Shown here in pieces: positions 8,045 through 17,565 of a stretch of 64,000 nucleotides of DNA. The position numbers were made by a program, and so were the translations under genes. The notes under the pieces were generated by a model. That model saw only the letters and a list, made by a program, of their open reading frames with translations, searched no databases and was not told the DNA's origin. Source of the DNA: a virus; IMG/VR virus record IMGVR_UViG_3300043449_001175, positions 1 to 64,000 of that record, one strand, 5' to 3'. The first letter of the stretch is position 1; each line of letters opens with the position of its first letter.

Positions 8045-8518
8045 TTAACAATAGGAACCAGAACAACGTTTTTTACCATCTAAACCTGGCATCCTTCCTT
8101 TACATACTTGAACGGCATAACCATTGGCATAAGCTGAAGGATAAACATCAAATTTTGATTTGGCGGCAGCTTTACCACGAACACATAATTTGGTTCCTGT
8201 TTTTTTCTTACCTTCCATTACCGAAACAGGTTCAACGTCAATTGTTTCTTGTTCACCCCCATTTATTTCATTCATTAAGAAATCAAAAACTTGGTCCATA
8301 TTATTTTTTGCTTCAGATATATGGTCTTGAGCCCAATCATGACCATTGTCAAGAATGTTTTCAATTTGTGATTTATCTAAGTCTAACAACATTTCACATT
8401 GTCTTTTCATTTGTTCTAAATTGGAAAAGAACATATATCTTTCACTTTTTTGTTCTTGTAATACTTTTATTACAAGTTTTTGAATCATTGATTCGTTAAG
8501 TTTAACTATTTTTCTCAT
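8045..8518 (-). CDS. Small conserved phage protein with Cys/AAAKxKF module
   Basis: 157 residues. The N terminus MRKIVKLNESMIQKLVIKVL is a helical peptide with L-N-E, of a type seen at the start of several unrelated proteins here. The C terminus, LCVRGKAAAKSKFDVYPSAY followed by ANGYAVQVCKG, is a conserved short module that I recall from T4-like phage proteins, with two Cys suggesting metal binding or a disulfide. Three more Cys or Gly-rich residues close the chain (RCSGSYC). Its start overlaps the stop of the upstream 494-residue gene by 4 bp, so the two are translationally coupled. Biochemical role unknown. Confidence 0.75.
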   Translation of the reverse strand: MRKIVKLNESMIQKLVIKVLQEQKSERYMFFSNLEQMKRQCEMLLDLDKSQIENILDNGHDWAQDHISEAKNNMDQVFDFLMNEINGGEQETIDVEPVSVMEGKKKTGTKLCVRGKAAAKSKFDVYPSAYANGYAVQVCKGRMPGLDGKKRCSGSYC

Positions 8519-9999
8519 TTTTTGTTTACGATTTGGAACATTAATTCTTTTTGATAAGTATCTCTTTCTCCGCTAGTATTCACTCTAATATCAACATAAT
8601 ATTGATTTGGTATTTTATCTCTTGTATCAAACATAAAGTAGTATTCATTTGGTGTTCTATTTATTGGTGTCCAATCTTGAACTTGTACTTCAGTATTACC
8701 TTCTCTGACATATACTCTATAAAACGCTTCAATACTATTTAAAACAACCTGACTTGTGTAGGCTTGTTTGATAGTAACCATAACTTTACGAATATCGGTA
8801 TTAAGAATTTTTTCGTTTTGTTTAATACCGCTAAAATCAAAACCATAAAGTATTGGGTCTTTTGATTGAATTCCAATTTGATAAGCCGATGATGATGGTA
8901 ACAAAACAAAATCGTTTTCAATGTCTGACAAAGTATTACCATCAATAATAATGTTTGACCATTTGTCGGTAAATTGACATGGTGTGTAATATCCTGTTAA
9001 TGGTGGTACCACAACTTCATATACACCTTTAGTACGAAGACATGTTGTTAATCCAATAAAACCTGGAATAGTTTCACCATCAGGATTTAAAATGTCAACA
9101 GTAGGGTCTTCATCTAAATTTACAAAGTCACCATTTTGATAAACATACAAATACAACCTATTTGTTTTGTTTTGGGCAAATGTGTTTCTATCATCCTTAA
9201 TAATATCATCGTAGGTGGTCTGTAAGAAGGGCTGGTAGAACGTTTGGGTGTGGTTGGTAAAGAACCCCACAGAATAAGTTTCAGTCAATCCTGAGATGTT
9301 TTCTACCTCAGGAACATACGCAATACCCCAACCTGTTACACCTGTAATGGTTCCGTTTAAAATACCATTTATTTCATCCGTCATATCAAAGTTAATATCC
9401 TCATTTCCAAATTCAAAATGTTGTCTATCAACAATTGTTAATGCCGAATAATTTAAACCGGTGTTACCTGTAACTATCGTGTTTGTGTTATTGTACAAAC
9501 CTGGATATGACCAATTATTAATTGTTGTTGTTTGGAACCAGTTTGATGGTCTTTCACTAAATGGTACGTTATCTGAAAATTGAGCAACTGCAGGTTGATA
9601 TGTATAATCAAATCCAACACCTTCATCCCAAAATTGTGGTTCACCTGTTGTTCCCGAATATTTTGGTATTCTGAACAATATTAAATCAAATGATGTTGCT
9701 CTACGAGAACCATCACTTGTCGTTGTGTTTAATAAATCAATATCAAAGGCAGATGTATTAGTCATGTTTAGAACATGCGTCATACCTGTTGTACATCCTG
9801 TTGAGATTGTGCTTGTGGCAATATCTTCTCTTAAATTTGTTAAATCCAAATCAAAAAGAAATCTGGTAAACCCTCTTGGTGCAAAAGTGGCTAAATCACC
9901 CCCAAAATAAAGTTGTGTAATTGGGTTTCTACCCGTATTAACCAAACTATTTAATTGGATTGTGTTGTTCTTATTAAAATATGACCTTAAAATTGACAT
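8515..9999 (-). CDS. Putative virion structural protein (beta-sandwich)
   Basis: 494 residues, rich in Thr/Asn/Gly and beta-prone, with no signal peptide. The N-terminal third (LYFGGDLATFAPRGFTRFLF, then a Leu/Ile/Thr-rich strand pattern) resembles DNRLRE/CBM96-type carbohydrate-binding beta-sandwiches. The C-terminal 200 residues look like stacked Ig-like domains (VMVTIKQAYTSQVVLNSIEA; YVDIRVNTSGERDTYQKELM). It sits next to the baseplate hub gene and has its own late-type motif, so a baseplate- or fibre-associated structural role is likely. The exact T4 counterpart is not identifiable. Confidence 0.65.
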   Translation of the reverse strand: MSILRSYFNKNNTIQLNSLVNTGRNPITQLYFGGDLATFAPRGFTRFLFDLDLTNLREDIATSTISTGCTTGMTHVLNMTNTSAFDIDLLNTTTSDGSRRATSFDLILFRIPKYSGTTGEPQFWDEGVGFDYTYQPAVAQFSDNVPFSERPSNWFQTTTINNWSYPGLYNNTNTIVTGNTGLNYSALTIVDRQHFEFGNEDINFDMTDEINGILNGTITGVTGWGIAYVPEVENISGLTETYSVGFFTNHTQTFYQPFLQTTYDDIIKDDRNTFAQNKTNRLYLYVYQNGDFVNLDEDPTVDILNPDGETIPGFIGLTTCLRTKGVYEVVVPPLTGYYTPCQFTDKWSNIIIDGNTLSDIENDFVLLPSSSAYQIGIQSKDPILYGFDFSGIKQNEKILNTDIRKVMVTIKQAYTSQVVLNSIEAFYRVYVREGNTEVQVQDWTPINRTPNEYYFMFDTRDKIPNQYYVDIRVNTSGERDTYQKELMFQIVNKK

Positions 10000-10013
10000 T
10001 ATATATTTTACTA

Positions 10014-10021
10014 TATAAATA
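10014..10021 (-). promoter_or_regulatory. Candidate late promoter TATTTATA
   Basis: Reads TATTTATA on the coding (minus) strand, 14 nt before the ATG of the 494-residue virion gene and just past the stop of the hub gene. Confidence 0.52.
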
Positions 10022-11509
10022 TCAATTAATTCTAATATTTGGATTTAGAATTTTATTTACTGCATTTTGTAGTTCAAACAAAATTTGTGAGGTTTGAGTT
10101 CCGTCTGTTGCAACTGGTACAGGTGGTGTTCCTGGTACGGGGTGAACGTGAGCGACTAAGAATCTAACAATTAAATTTAACAAATCTATTAACTCTTCAC
10201 CTCTAACCATAGATGATGTAAAAGGTAATATTTTATCTACAATATCTTGTTGTGTAATACCATATAAAGTACCTTCTAAATCAACAGGTTTATTTGACTT
10301 ATGTGATAAAAGATATAGTGTATCAGCACCTGCGGCATAGAATGTTCCATAATTTTCTACAACTTCTTTTGGAACAACATCTTCCAAATTAACTTTAACC
10401 GGTTTTCCGACTTCACCCTTTGAACGTACAATTGCGTATTTTGTGGCTTGGACACCTAAACCAGAATTTAACGTTATTGCATTTGCAATTTTTGATGCAT
10501 TTGTAAAAACAACGGGGTCTAATGTTGTTGAGATACTTTTTAATATTTTCCTTGCGGTGACATTTGGTCTGTAAATAAAAGGAAATTGATTCTCAACAAT
10601 TGGTCCATTAGGTATTTGACCATTATTAACACCAATAATAAAATCATTGATTAAATTAACGGTTCTTTCAAATGAATAACCAATAAAATTTTGGTAATAT
10701 TCTAAAGATTTAACGTCTTCTAAATCAGTGTCATAATCAATATTATCTGATAAAGTTTTAACAACAGGTTTTAATGAATATAATCTTATTGAACCTGTAA
10801 ACGCATTTTGTTGGTTTTCTAAATTTTGAACTTCCCACTCAACCATTTTTTTAATTTGTTGGTTTGCGGTTCCAATTTTAATTAACGTTTGTGGTTTTTT
10901 AGACACAATTGTTGAGTCAAAATTTGATACCTGTACAAAGGCTCTATTTGTATTACCTATTGGTAATTTATTTGTGTCAAATCTTTTTGTTTTACCTGCC
11001 CTAAGAATAACACTATTTCTTCTTACAATAACATCTGCTGCTCCTCTACCTAATAATGCGTTATCACCAGGTTCAGGAAACACACCATAAGATTTTTCAT
11101 TTTTATATGAACCATCTTTATTTTTTACAGATAAAGTACTTAAAACTCTATCACCTAATGACGTATATTTGTTGGCTGCTTGAATATTTTCAAACGGTAA
11201 ACTCATTGGTGTTGAAAACGCCCCTTGAACATAGTATTGGTCTTGAAATGGGTAAAAACTATTTTGATAAATAAGATTAACTCTTTCCCCAACCTCAGGA
11301 ACTTGGCTTAAAAACATTGGTAACAATGGAAGTTGTACAAATGGGTCTTTTGGTCCCCAAGTGTCTGTCACCGGATTGAAACTATAACCTTCCAATACGG
11401 CTCTTGTATTTTGGTCTAATGGGTATGCTCTAATACGACCCAACATTTGTGGGTCTTGGTTATTAATAACCTCGGCAGGAAACATTATTTTCTTTAACGA
11501 CTTATCCAT
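10022..11509 (-). CDS. Baseplate hub/spike protein with OB-fold, gp5-like
   Basis: Residues about 8-110 have the gp5/VgrG OB-fold signature: an opening beta strand, NNQDPQMLGRIRAYPLD, a PFVQLPLLPMFLSQVPEVGE segment and VNLIYQNSF...QYYVQGAF. Near residue 450 the AHVHPVPGTPPVP motif is typical of phage baseplate hub and spike proteins. The middle is unassigned and shows no clear lysozyme domain, unlike T4 gp5. It is 495 aa and lies in a minus-strand run of baseplate genes, overlapping the small downstream-strand gene by 8 bp. Likely the trimeric hub that pierces the envelope. The role is by family analogy. Confidence 0.75.
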   Translation of the reverse strand: MDKSLKKIMFPAEVINNQDPQMLGRIRAYPLDQNTRAVLEGYSFNPVTDTWGPKDPFVQLPLLPMFLSQVPEVGERVNLIYQNSFYPFQDQYYVQGAFSTPMSLPFENIQAANKYTSLGDRVLSTLSVKNKDGSYKNEKSYGVFPEPGDNALLGRGAADVIVRRNSVILRAGKTKRFDTNKLPIGNTNRAFVQVSNFDSTIVSKKPQTLIKIGTANQQIKKMVEWEVQNLENQQNAFTGSIRLYSLKPVVKTLSDNIDYDTDLEDVKSLEYYQNFIGYSFERTVNLINDFIIGVNNGQIPNGPIVENQFPFIYRPNVTARKILKSISTTLDPVVFTNASKIANAITLNSGLGVQATKYAIVRSKGEVGKPVKVNLEDVVPKEVVENYGTFYAAGADTLYLLSHKSNKPVDLEGTLYGITQQDIVDKILPFTSSMVRGEELIDLLNLIVRFLVAHVHPVPGTPPVPVATDGTQTSQILFELQNAVNKILNPNIRIN

Positions 11510-11720
11510 TGTTTCGTGTATTATATTCTTTTAATACGGTATCGTAAAGAGTTTCAATGTTGTCTAAATGTAATGATAATTCAACAATAAGATTTTTTGT
11601 TTCTTCAAAATCTTCATTAAGAAAATCCATAACCTTTGTTAAATCACCATTACCCCTGTTTTTAATATCTGAGATTATTTCATTAACTTCGTCAAACGAT
11701 ATTTTATTTGATGTAATCAT
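11502..11720 (-). CDS. Unknown small helical protein in baseplate operon
   Basis: 72 residues, acidic and fully helical in appearance (EVNEIISDIKNRGNGDLTKV; LIVELSLHLDNIETLYDTVL). It overlaps the baseplate hub start by 8 bp and the 655-residue gene stop by 4 bp, so it is expressed in one operon with both. It may be an assembly chaperone. No family recognised. Confidence 0.7.
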   Translation of the reverse strand: MITSNKISFDEVNEIISDIKNRGNGDLTKVMDFLNEDFEETKNLIVELSLHLDNIETLYDTVLKEYNTRNNG

Positions 11721-13684
11721 AATGGGAGTGCGGTCATTGGTGTTGGTATGGTTAATCCAATTGGTGTTATAACTTGTTGTGGTACTAAAGAAACTGTTTT
11801 ACCATTTTTAGTTCGTTCATTTTCAGTACCTTTAATTTGAGAAACAATTGATTGTAAAAATAGATTTGGACTTCCATCAGGCATTGGTCCTGTTGGGATA
11901 CCGGCTTTTTGTAATTCTTTAATAACTTCTAACGATGCTCTTGTATCATTAAATCCTGTTCTAAATACCGATAATGGTAATAAAAATGGTGGTATTTCAA
12001 TTCTTGTACCTCGTAAAGCAAATTCAATGATATTAATAATATCACCAATTACATCTTTACATTTTCTATAATCAGTGACTAATCTTGTTACCAATATTGC
12101 TCCTTCCACTAATTGAAAGATAACGGAATATTGTTTGTTTACTTGGGAGTTTTTTAAATCATTAACAATTGTTCGTAAAAGTTTTCTAATATCTCTTATT
12201 AATAAATCACGTAAAATTTTAACAAATCGTGCCCCAATTTCGGACATAACATTTATGTTTAATTTACTAAATGTTTTTAAGAAAGTTTGTAAATCATAAA
12301 CTTCATTTACAACCGAACCAACTCTACCTAAAGCAACTCCTTCAATAGCTTTAAACATTACCATAAATGGTAGTAAAACTTTTGGTGAAAGAACGGCAGC
12401 ATATAATGCTCTTGGTATTGCTTTAATAATACTTTCATCAACGGCAAATTGAATTTCAGGACCTTGTGGCCATTGTGGATTTTTGGTTACAGACTCAATT
12501 GATTTATTAAATATTGCCGTATTTGCCGCAGAGTTTTCATCATCAATTTCTAATATACCACTGAAGGTATTAAATAAAGCTTCAGTATCTATTGGTAATT
12601 TTACCGTAGTACAATCAGGGTATTCAACAACACCTCGTTGTATGTTAGATAAATCACTTTCAATAATTCTTAAATCAACATCTGTTAATTCAAAAAATGA
12701 TTCATCAACACCGTCTAAAGGTGCGACCTTGGCAATACCACTGACATCTATTTCTGACCTATCGTCAAAACATAAACCTAAAATTCTTGTCAACATTCTT
12801 TGAAAGAATAATTCATTTTCAGTTTCCGCCGAACCAGTTTTTAATTGTATTGACATTGCTCCAAATAAGACTTGGAATACTCGAAGATATATATTTTTAT
12901 CGTCAACAATTTTAATCGTGTCAAAATAATCGTTAATAAATTCACTAACCAAATTTTTATTATCAGCCCTATTAGGTAATTTAACTTGTAAAAAACTTCC
13001 TTGATTACCGTTATCATCAGTTGTTACATAGGTAACATCAAATAGACTTTGTTGTGATAAACCAATATAATCTTGACCATTCATAGCGTCATAAGAAACA
13101 CCTTCGTTTTGTATTACTCTGTACAATTCACGATTCATTGAAAATGGGGTTTTTTGTATTTGAACAGGTTTTGTTTCATACATTAATGTACCCATTGGCG
13201 TTGTTGGTGGTTCTTTTAATAATCCAAATAAATCAACACTTTCTACTGGTATAAAAATACCACCGGCAGAAAAAGTTGAAACATCATAAGTTTGTTCTTG
13301 AGAACAACCCAATTGTTTTAACATTCCTTTTTTTAAAATGTCAGGTAGTTCAGACTTAACTTGATTTAACGCTTGTGTAAAATTATTTTTTACCAAAGAA
13401 ACAACTGAATTGGCACTTTTACCCGAAAGTCTATTGTCGGGTAATAATTGATTAAGATTTAATAACTTATCTAATTGTGTTTCAGTTTGTCTTTGATATC
13501 TTTTTTTGTTTTCTTGTAGTTGTGTTAAAGGACTTGCAGTTTGTTCTGCGGCCTTTTCTTGTGATGACTGTTGTTGAGATACAATTTGTTTGCTATCCGC
13601 AGATATTTGGTTATACGATTGTACAGCCTTTAATGAGTTTTCAGCATTATCATAAGCGGCATTTAAATCAACAATTGTTGCCAT
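11717..13684 (-). CDS. Large putative baseplate/virion protein
   Basis: 655 residues. The N terminus (about 1-110) is helical and Gln/Ser/Ala-rich (QKAAEQTASPLTQLQENKKR-like), probably a coiled coil. Later regions are mixed, with a hydrophobic helix-rich part at about 440-560 (ALYAAVLSPKVLLPFMVMFK; KILRDLLIRDIRKLLRTIVN). No signal peptide. I do not recognise a family. It is translationally coupled to the small helical gene and the gp5-like hub gene, so baseplate or hub membership is the best guess. The hydrophobic helices could instead reflect a membrane-interacting or tail-tip role. Confidence 0.68.
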   Translation of the reverse strand: MATIVDLNAAYDNAENSLKAVQSYNQISADSKQIVSQQQSSQEKAAEQTASPLTQLQENKKRYQRQTETQLDKLLNLNQLLPDNRLSGKSANSVVSLVKNNFTQALNQVKSELPDILKKGMLKQLGCSQEQTYDVSTFSAGGIFIPVESVDLFGLLKEPPTTPMGTLMYETKPVQIQKTPFSMNRELYRVIQNEGVSYDAMNGQDYIGLSQQSLFDVTYVTTDDNGNQGSFLQVKLPNRADNKNLVSEFINDYFDTIKIVDDKNIYLRVFQVLFGAMSIQLKTGSAETENELFFQRMLTRILGLCFDDRSEIDVSGIAKVAPLDGVDESFFELTDVDLRIIESDLSNIQRGVVEYPDCTTVKLPIDTEALFNTFSGILEIDDENSAANTAIFNKSIESVTKNPQWPQGPEIQFAVDESIIKAIPRALYAAVLSPKVLLPFMVMFKAIEGVALGRVGSVVNEVYDLQTFLKTFSKLNINVMSEIGARFVKILRDLLIRDIRKLLRTIVNDLKNSQVNKQYSVIFQLVEGAILVTRLVTDYRKCKDVIGDIINIIEFALRGTRIEIPPFLLPLSVFRTGFNDTRASLEVIKELQKAGIPTGPMPDGSPNLFLQSIVSQIKGTENERTKNGKTVSLVPQQVITPIGLTIPTPMTALPL

Positions 13685-13686
13685 AA

Positions 13687-14058
13687 TTATTTAAACTTAT
13701 ATGAATTGTCATTTGACATTCCATCAATATCTTTTTGAATTAAAGATTGTAACATATCATCATCAATATCACCTAATGATAGGTCATCTTCAGTCTTATT
13801 AGATTTTTCCCAAATGGTTGATTGTAGTTTAGCCAATGTTAATTTTTTTTCTACAACATCATTAATAATCTTTTGTTGTTTTTCCAAAACAGGACCAATT
13901 ACAGTCATATCTTCGGGGTCTTTTAACATGGCTAACATTTTATTTTGAACTCTAATAGCCGTAGACCTCTGTTCTACAAGCTCATTGTAGATTTCTTGCA
14001 ATAACGCAAGAACAGAATCTTTAGATAAATTTATTTCCTTTTTTTTTGGTCTTGACAT
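13687..14058 (-). CDS. Unknown coiled-coil phage protein
   Basis: 123 residues from the internal ATG (MSRPKKKEINLSKDSVLALL). The frame extends 12 codons upstream, but I chose this start because a candidate late promoter (TATTTATC) lies just upstream and the longer form would overlap the sigma gene. Strongly helical (EIYNELVEQRSTAIRVQNKM; LEKQQKIINDVVEKKLTLAK) with an acidic tail. Size and coiled coil would fit a small terminase or a tail assembly factor, but there is no motif to decide. It lies 2 nt from the 655-residue virion gene. Confidence 0.66.
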   Translation of the reverse strand: MSRPKKKEINLSKDSVLALLQEIYNELVEQRSTAIRVQNKMLAMLKDPEDMTVIGPVLEKQQKIINDVVEKKLTLAKLQSTIWEKSNKTEDDLSLGDIDDDMLQSLIQKDIDGMSNDNSYKFK

Positions 14059-14061
14059 AAT

Positions 14062-14069
14062 GATAAATA
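14062..14069 (-). promoter_or_regulatory. Candidate late promoter TATTTATC close to ATG
   Basis: Reads TATTTATC on the minus strand and ends only 3 nt before the chosen ATG, so a transcript from it would be almost leaderless. It lies inside the frame of the alternative longer start, which argues against that start. Confidence 0.48.
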
Positions 14070-14086
14070 TTATTTTTAGTGTTTTT

Positions 14087-14827
14087 TTATTCAATTATGT
14101 TATTTAACACAACATAATATAACTTTTTAAATCGTTTCATTGCGGTTCTAATTTCTTTTGTTGAAAGATTTGTCATTTCACGAATTGAAAGTAAAATAAT
14201 ATTTTTGTTAAATTTATTGTTATCAGTACCTAAAAAAATTGTTTTATAATTTTCAAATAATTCTAACAAAGCAATTCCTAATTTTTTTTCATTGTCAGTT
14301 AAAGGTTCATTTTCAACATAATTTCTTAATTCATTTAAAAACCCTTGTATAACATCATCGGCTTCTGTTTTTTCAAGTTCCATATAATATACCATATCAG
14401 GTCTTTGTTCTAAACTTGAAGAAATGTCTTCATATGAAATTTTTCTATTTGTATCTTTTTGGTCTTTAATGATTTGACCCATTAAATAATTTTTACAAAT
14501 AGTACCAAAATAAGAATAAGCCTTTTTTTCTTTTGATGGTTTAAACTTATCAACTTTTGTCATCAAAAATGAATGAGTGTCGGTATGAATATCTGTAAAG
14601 TCCATATCTTTACGATATAATTTATACCTTCGGATAATTGATGATATCATTTTATCTAAAGGACCCCTTAGAAACTCATTATAAATTGCGTTTTTTTCTT
14701 CAAAAGTTTCTGCGGTAAGATATCTCCTTACCGCAGCCTCTTCTGCCACGTCAAAATAGTTAACGTTAGTTGTTTTTCTACCTCGTTTTTTGACTGTGGT
14801 ATCCGTCAATGTTTCGGAAGAAAACAT
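14087..14827 (-). CDS. 55: Late-transcription sigma factor, T4 gp55-like
   Basis: 246 residues of sigma-70 superfamily type. The core DIHTDTHSFLMTKVDKFKPS followed by KAYSYFGTICKNYLMGQIIK matches region 2 of gp55-like phage sigma factors (sigma-2 helix plus DNA-melting aromatic residues). The C-terminal RFKKLYYVVLNNI could be a small clamp or tail. In T4, gp55 directs host RNA polymerase to late promoters together with gp33 and the sliding clamp, so this gene is the natural reader of the TATTTAT motifs found here. The start abuts the next gene (1-nt overlap). I see no region 4, as expected for gp55. Confidence 0.88.
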   Translation of the reverse strand: MFSSETLTDTTVKKRGRKTTNVNYFDVAEEAAVRRYLTAETFEEKNAIYNEFLRGPLDKMISSIIRRYKLYRKDMDFTDIHTDTHSFLMTKVDKFKPSKEKKAYSYFGTICKNYLMGQIIKDQKDTNRKISYEDISSSLEQRPDMVYYMELEKTEADDVIQGFLNELRNYVENEPLTDNEKKLGIALLELFENYKTIFLGTDNNKFNKNIILLSIREMTNLSTKEIRTAMKRFKKLYYVVLNNIIE

Positions 14828-15633
14828 TAAGCATTTTGAACTTCGTATTTTATATTTCTATCGTCTTTAAAGAAATACTCTTTTTTCGCATTTGAAATCC
14901 AAAATTTAACTTCGTTTTCTGTCATAATTTCATCACCATTTTTGTAGTTCCAAAAAATAGAACCATCTCTCATACTGGTATGTTTGTATCCAAGTTTTGG
15001 TATTGTCATGATTTTTACTGAGTTGTAAGTCATTCTTAATAAGAACTCATAAACAAACGTCAATTTAATTGATGGTTTAAATCCACCAAAATCAACAAAC
15101 TTTTCTTTTTTTATTACCATACCTGCGGTTTGAAAATTTTGGTAATCCAACAAAGTTTCATTGTTTAAATAACCCATTTCTTGTGTAAAGTTTGCCGCAA
15201 ATGTTGCTTCGTTTGTAAATCCTGCAAATGTACCTTTGTTATCAACATCAACAACAATTGGTAAAAACGCATCAACATCAGGGTAAATTTCAGAATATTT
15301 TAAAACATTATCAAACCAAATATTTGAATACTCATCATCAAATTCAAAAAACGATATCCACTGACTTTCAGATTGCTCAACACCAAATGAAATTTGTTTT
15401 TGAAAAGACGGTTCACCGACATACTCAATAAGTTTTACATTTAGACTTTCAAAGTCATAATTTTTTAATTTAGTAACTAATTGTTCTTCTTGAGTATGAA
15501 CAATAATTAATTCATTAAATGTGGTTTTTTGAATTTTTAATGATTTAATGGCACTTTCAAAGTATTCATCAAAATCTTTTGCCAATGCTGATTTGATAGG
15601 TAGTATTATTGATAAATTAAGTTTCTTTTCCAT
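14827..15633 (-). CDS. GT-A (family 2-like) glycosyltransferase
   Basis: 268 residues. The N terminus LNLSIILPIKSAL and the conserved pattern of the nucleotide-sugar-binding domain indicate a GT2-like fold, with FEFDDEYS (about residue 97-104) at the position of the metal-binding DxD. Further on, the QTAGMVIKKEKFVDFGGFKP segment is typical of GT2 acceptor-side motifs. It transfers a sugar from a nucleotide donor; donor and acceptor cannot be told. First gene of the glycan cassette, overlapping the sigma gene by one base. Confidence 0.82.
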   Translation of the reverse strand: MEKKLNLSIILPIKSALAKDFDEYFESAIKSLKIQKTTFNELIIVHTQEEQLVTKLKNYDFESLNVKLIEYVGEPSFQKQISFGVEQSESQWISFFEFDDEYSNIWFDNVLKYSEIYPDVDAFLPIVVDVDNKGTFAGFTNEATFAANFTQEMGYLNNETLLDYQNFQTAGMVIKKEKFVDFGGFKPSIKLTFVYEFLLRMTYNSVKIMTIPKLGYKHTSMRDGSIFWNYKNGDEIMTENEVKFWISNAKKEYFFKDDRNIKYEVQNA

Positions 15634-15635
15634 AA

Positions 15636-16688
15636 TTATACAGTTTCTTGTGTTACTTGGGCTTCAAAGGCCTCTTTACGTTTATTAATGAAGGATTCAA
15701 ATGTGTCAATAACTGACGTTTTAAAATTTTCTTGGTTTGTGAATTTTTCTGCGGTATTAAATCCTTCGGTGTACAAATCTTCTAAGACGTTATCCTCTAA
15801 CCATGTTTGAACAACATCGGCAATAACATCAACCATTTGATTTTGATTTTCAATCCAAATACCATTTTTTTCTGACATCCAACTTGGTTTTAGATTTGGT
15901 ACTTTACCAACAACTGGTACACCACTTTTCATACATTCTAAAGGAAATGTTCCAAATCCTGATGTTGGGTCAATCCAAACACCTAATAAACAATCTTGTA
16001 ATCCTTTAGCAAAATCATCTTGAGATAAACCTCTTAAATCTTTAAACGTAAAGAATCTATATTGTGGGTATTTCAAATAAAATTGTTTGATAATGTTAAG
16101 TCCTTCTCTTTGTTCACGAGCTGAAACACCAATTAATGTTTTGGCAGGAAATTTAGAAGGTTCAAAATTTGTGTGTAATGTTGGTTCTATAATATCAACA
16201 GATACATGTCTCATTAATGAGGTAATATAATCTTTTTGTTCTTCAGATGTTGTAATACACTTAAAGAAACCATATTGTTCCCAAGTACCACCAGGTGCCA
16301 ACGTTTCCAAAATATGGTCATACGCTTGACACAAAACAATCTTACCACAAGGTAGATTTTTAACTTGTTCCATAATAAAACCAAAAATTTCTGGAATAAC
16401 TAAAACATCTTCAGGTGCAATTGCTAAATTCTGACCCTCCAAAGTTTGATGTTGTAATTCATCATAAGAACCTTTTAACCAAGATGTAACTGGTGTGTAT
16501 TCTTTTTTTTCATACAACATAATAACATTATGTCCATTTTCTTTTAAAGTTAACGCCATTTCGTAAATGTATCGTATTGAGGCTTTGGCGTTTCCTTTTG
16601 TGTCCTGAACAAAAAAATAAATTCTGTTTAATTTCTCGTCAATGTTTTTAATTGACACTTTGATTTTTTCAATCATTTCGTTTTCCAT
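15636..16688 (-). CDS. GT-B glycosyltransferase (family 4-like)
   Basis: 350 residues with a two-Rossmann layout: an N-terminal domain (RIYFFVQDTKGNAKASIRYI, then ALTLKENGHNVIMLYE) and a C-terminal donor domain with TLIGVSAREQREGLNIIKQF and WIDPTSGFGTFPLECMKSGV, the latter corresponding to the E-x7-E nucleotide-binding region of GT4 enzymes. Retaining transfer is the family norm. It sits 2 nt from the GT-A gene and is co-transcribed with it. Confidence 0.82.
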   Translation of the reverse strand: MENEMIEKIKVSIKNIDEKLNRIYFFVQDTKGNAKASIRYIYEMALTLKENGHNVIMLYEKKEYTPVTSWLKGSYDELQHQTLEGQNLAIAPEDVLVIPEIFGFIMEQVKNLPCGKIVLCQAYDHILETLAPGGTWEQYGFFKCITTSEEQKDYITSLMRHVSVDIIEPTLHTNFEPSKFPAKTLIGVSAREQREGLNIIKQFYLKYPQYRFFTFKDLRGLSQDDFAKGLQDCLLGVWIDPTSGFGTFPLECMKSGVPVVGKVPNLKPSWMSEKNGIWIENQNQMVDVIADVVQTWLEDNVLEDLYTEGFNTAEKFTNQENFKTSVIDTFESFINKRKEAFEAQVTQETV

Positions 16689-16699
16689 ATACTTATTAC

Positions 16700-16975
16700 T
16701 TAAAATTTTTCAATTAATTTATTTACCAACATTGTGTTCCACGCAATTTTAAAAGGTATTGTAAGTTGTGATGAAACTTTATTAGCCAGTTTTTCATCAA
16801 TGTCTTCATTTTCACTTAAAATTACTTCTGTTAATGTTTTAATCATTTCATATTTAACAATAGAAATGTGTTGTTCAGGTTCTGTAGACGCTGATACTGG
16901 TGTAGATTGAATATTAACATATTTGTCAATATTATCTAAATTTATGTAGTAGTTTTCACCAAAAAGTGTTATCAT
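16700..16975 (-). CDS. Unknown small protein in glycan cassette
   Basis: 91 residues (MITLFGENYYINLDNIDKYV start). The N-terminal part is beta-like and the C-terminal part helical (ANKVSSQLTIPFKIAWNTML). It overlaps the HAD gene by 4 bp, so it is translationally coupled. No family recognised. Confidence 0.62.
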   Translation of the reverse strand: MITLFGENYYINLDNIDKYVNIQSTPVSASTEPEQHISIVKYEMIKTLTEVILSENEDIDEKLANKVSSQLTIPFKIAWNTMLVNKLIEKF

Positions 16976-17565
16976 ATTTCTATTAAGGTTTCAATTTTTT
17001 TATCCAAATCTTTTAATGTGGTAATAGTGTGTTCACACTCCGTTGTTAAATTATAGGATGTTTCGTATTTTATTAAAGTTTTGTTTTCAGTTTGTATTAA
17101 TAAATCAGGATTTGATGTTAATAGAATATCAAATTCGTCCCATATTTCATTTTTTGTTAGCTGATTATAAAATAATACTTTTTCAATCTCACAACCAAAT
17201 TTTGATATAAAAAATAAAGTTGCTGGTTTTGTTTTTCCAATTTGTTTTGAAATTAATAAAAACTTTACATTATCTTTGTATTTTACAATTAAATCATTTA
17301 AATCATAAAAGGTAGACATTTCACTTGATGGTGAATGACCAAATATTTCCATTGCAAATTCTTCATACATAAAAGACAAATACTCTTCATCTGTTTTAAA
17401 TTTAAAATGGTTTGAATATTCGGGCGTATTATAGGGTGTGACAATTTCATATTTAAAATCATCATCAACTAGTTCTAATTCATCAATAAAATATTTTTGA
17501 TAAATCTGTTCTATCTTGGTAAAAGTGTCTCTTAATACACCATCAATGTCTATTGCAATTCTCAT
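16972..17565 (-). CDS. HAD-superfamily phosphatase, deoxyribonucleotidase-like
   Basis: 197 residues. Motif I DIDGVLRD has the nucleophile Asp at 6 and acid/base Asp at 8; motif II is the Ser in FLLISKQ; the Lys in GKTKPATLFF is a motif III candidate; DILLTSNPDLL fits motif IV, although the second Asp is weakly placed. The small size fits 5'(3')-deoxyribonucleotidases, which dephosphorylate dNMPs. A role in nucleotide turnover would fit the nearby dUTPase. Sugar-phosphate phosphatase is the alternative, given the glycan genes. Confidence 0.72.
   Translation of the reverse strand: MRIAIDIDGVLRDTFTKIEQIYQKYFIDELELVDDDFKYEIVTPYNTPEYSNHFKFKTDEEYLSFMYEEFAMEIFGHSPSSEMSTFYDLNDLIVKYKDNVKFLLISKQIGKTKPATLFFISKFGCEIEKVLFYNQLTKNEIWDEFDILLTSNPDLLIQTENKTLIKYETSYNLTTECEHTITTLKDLDKKIETLIEI

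Noticed and set aside
12483-12803. Plus-strand frame inside the 655-residue baseplate gene
   Set aside because: Composition mirrors the minus-strand gene; no promoter or conserved motif.
14059-14094. Longer start for the coiled-coil gene (12 extra codons)
   Set aside because: The extra segment would overlap the sigma gene and contains a TATTTATC motif just before the better ATG.
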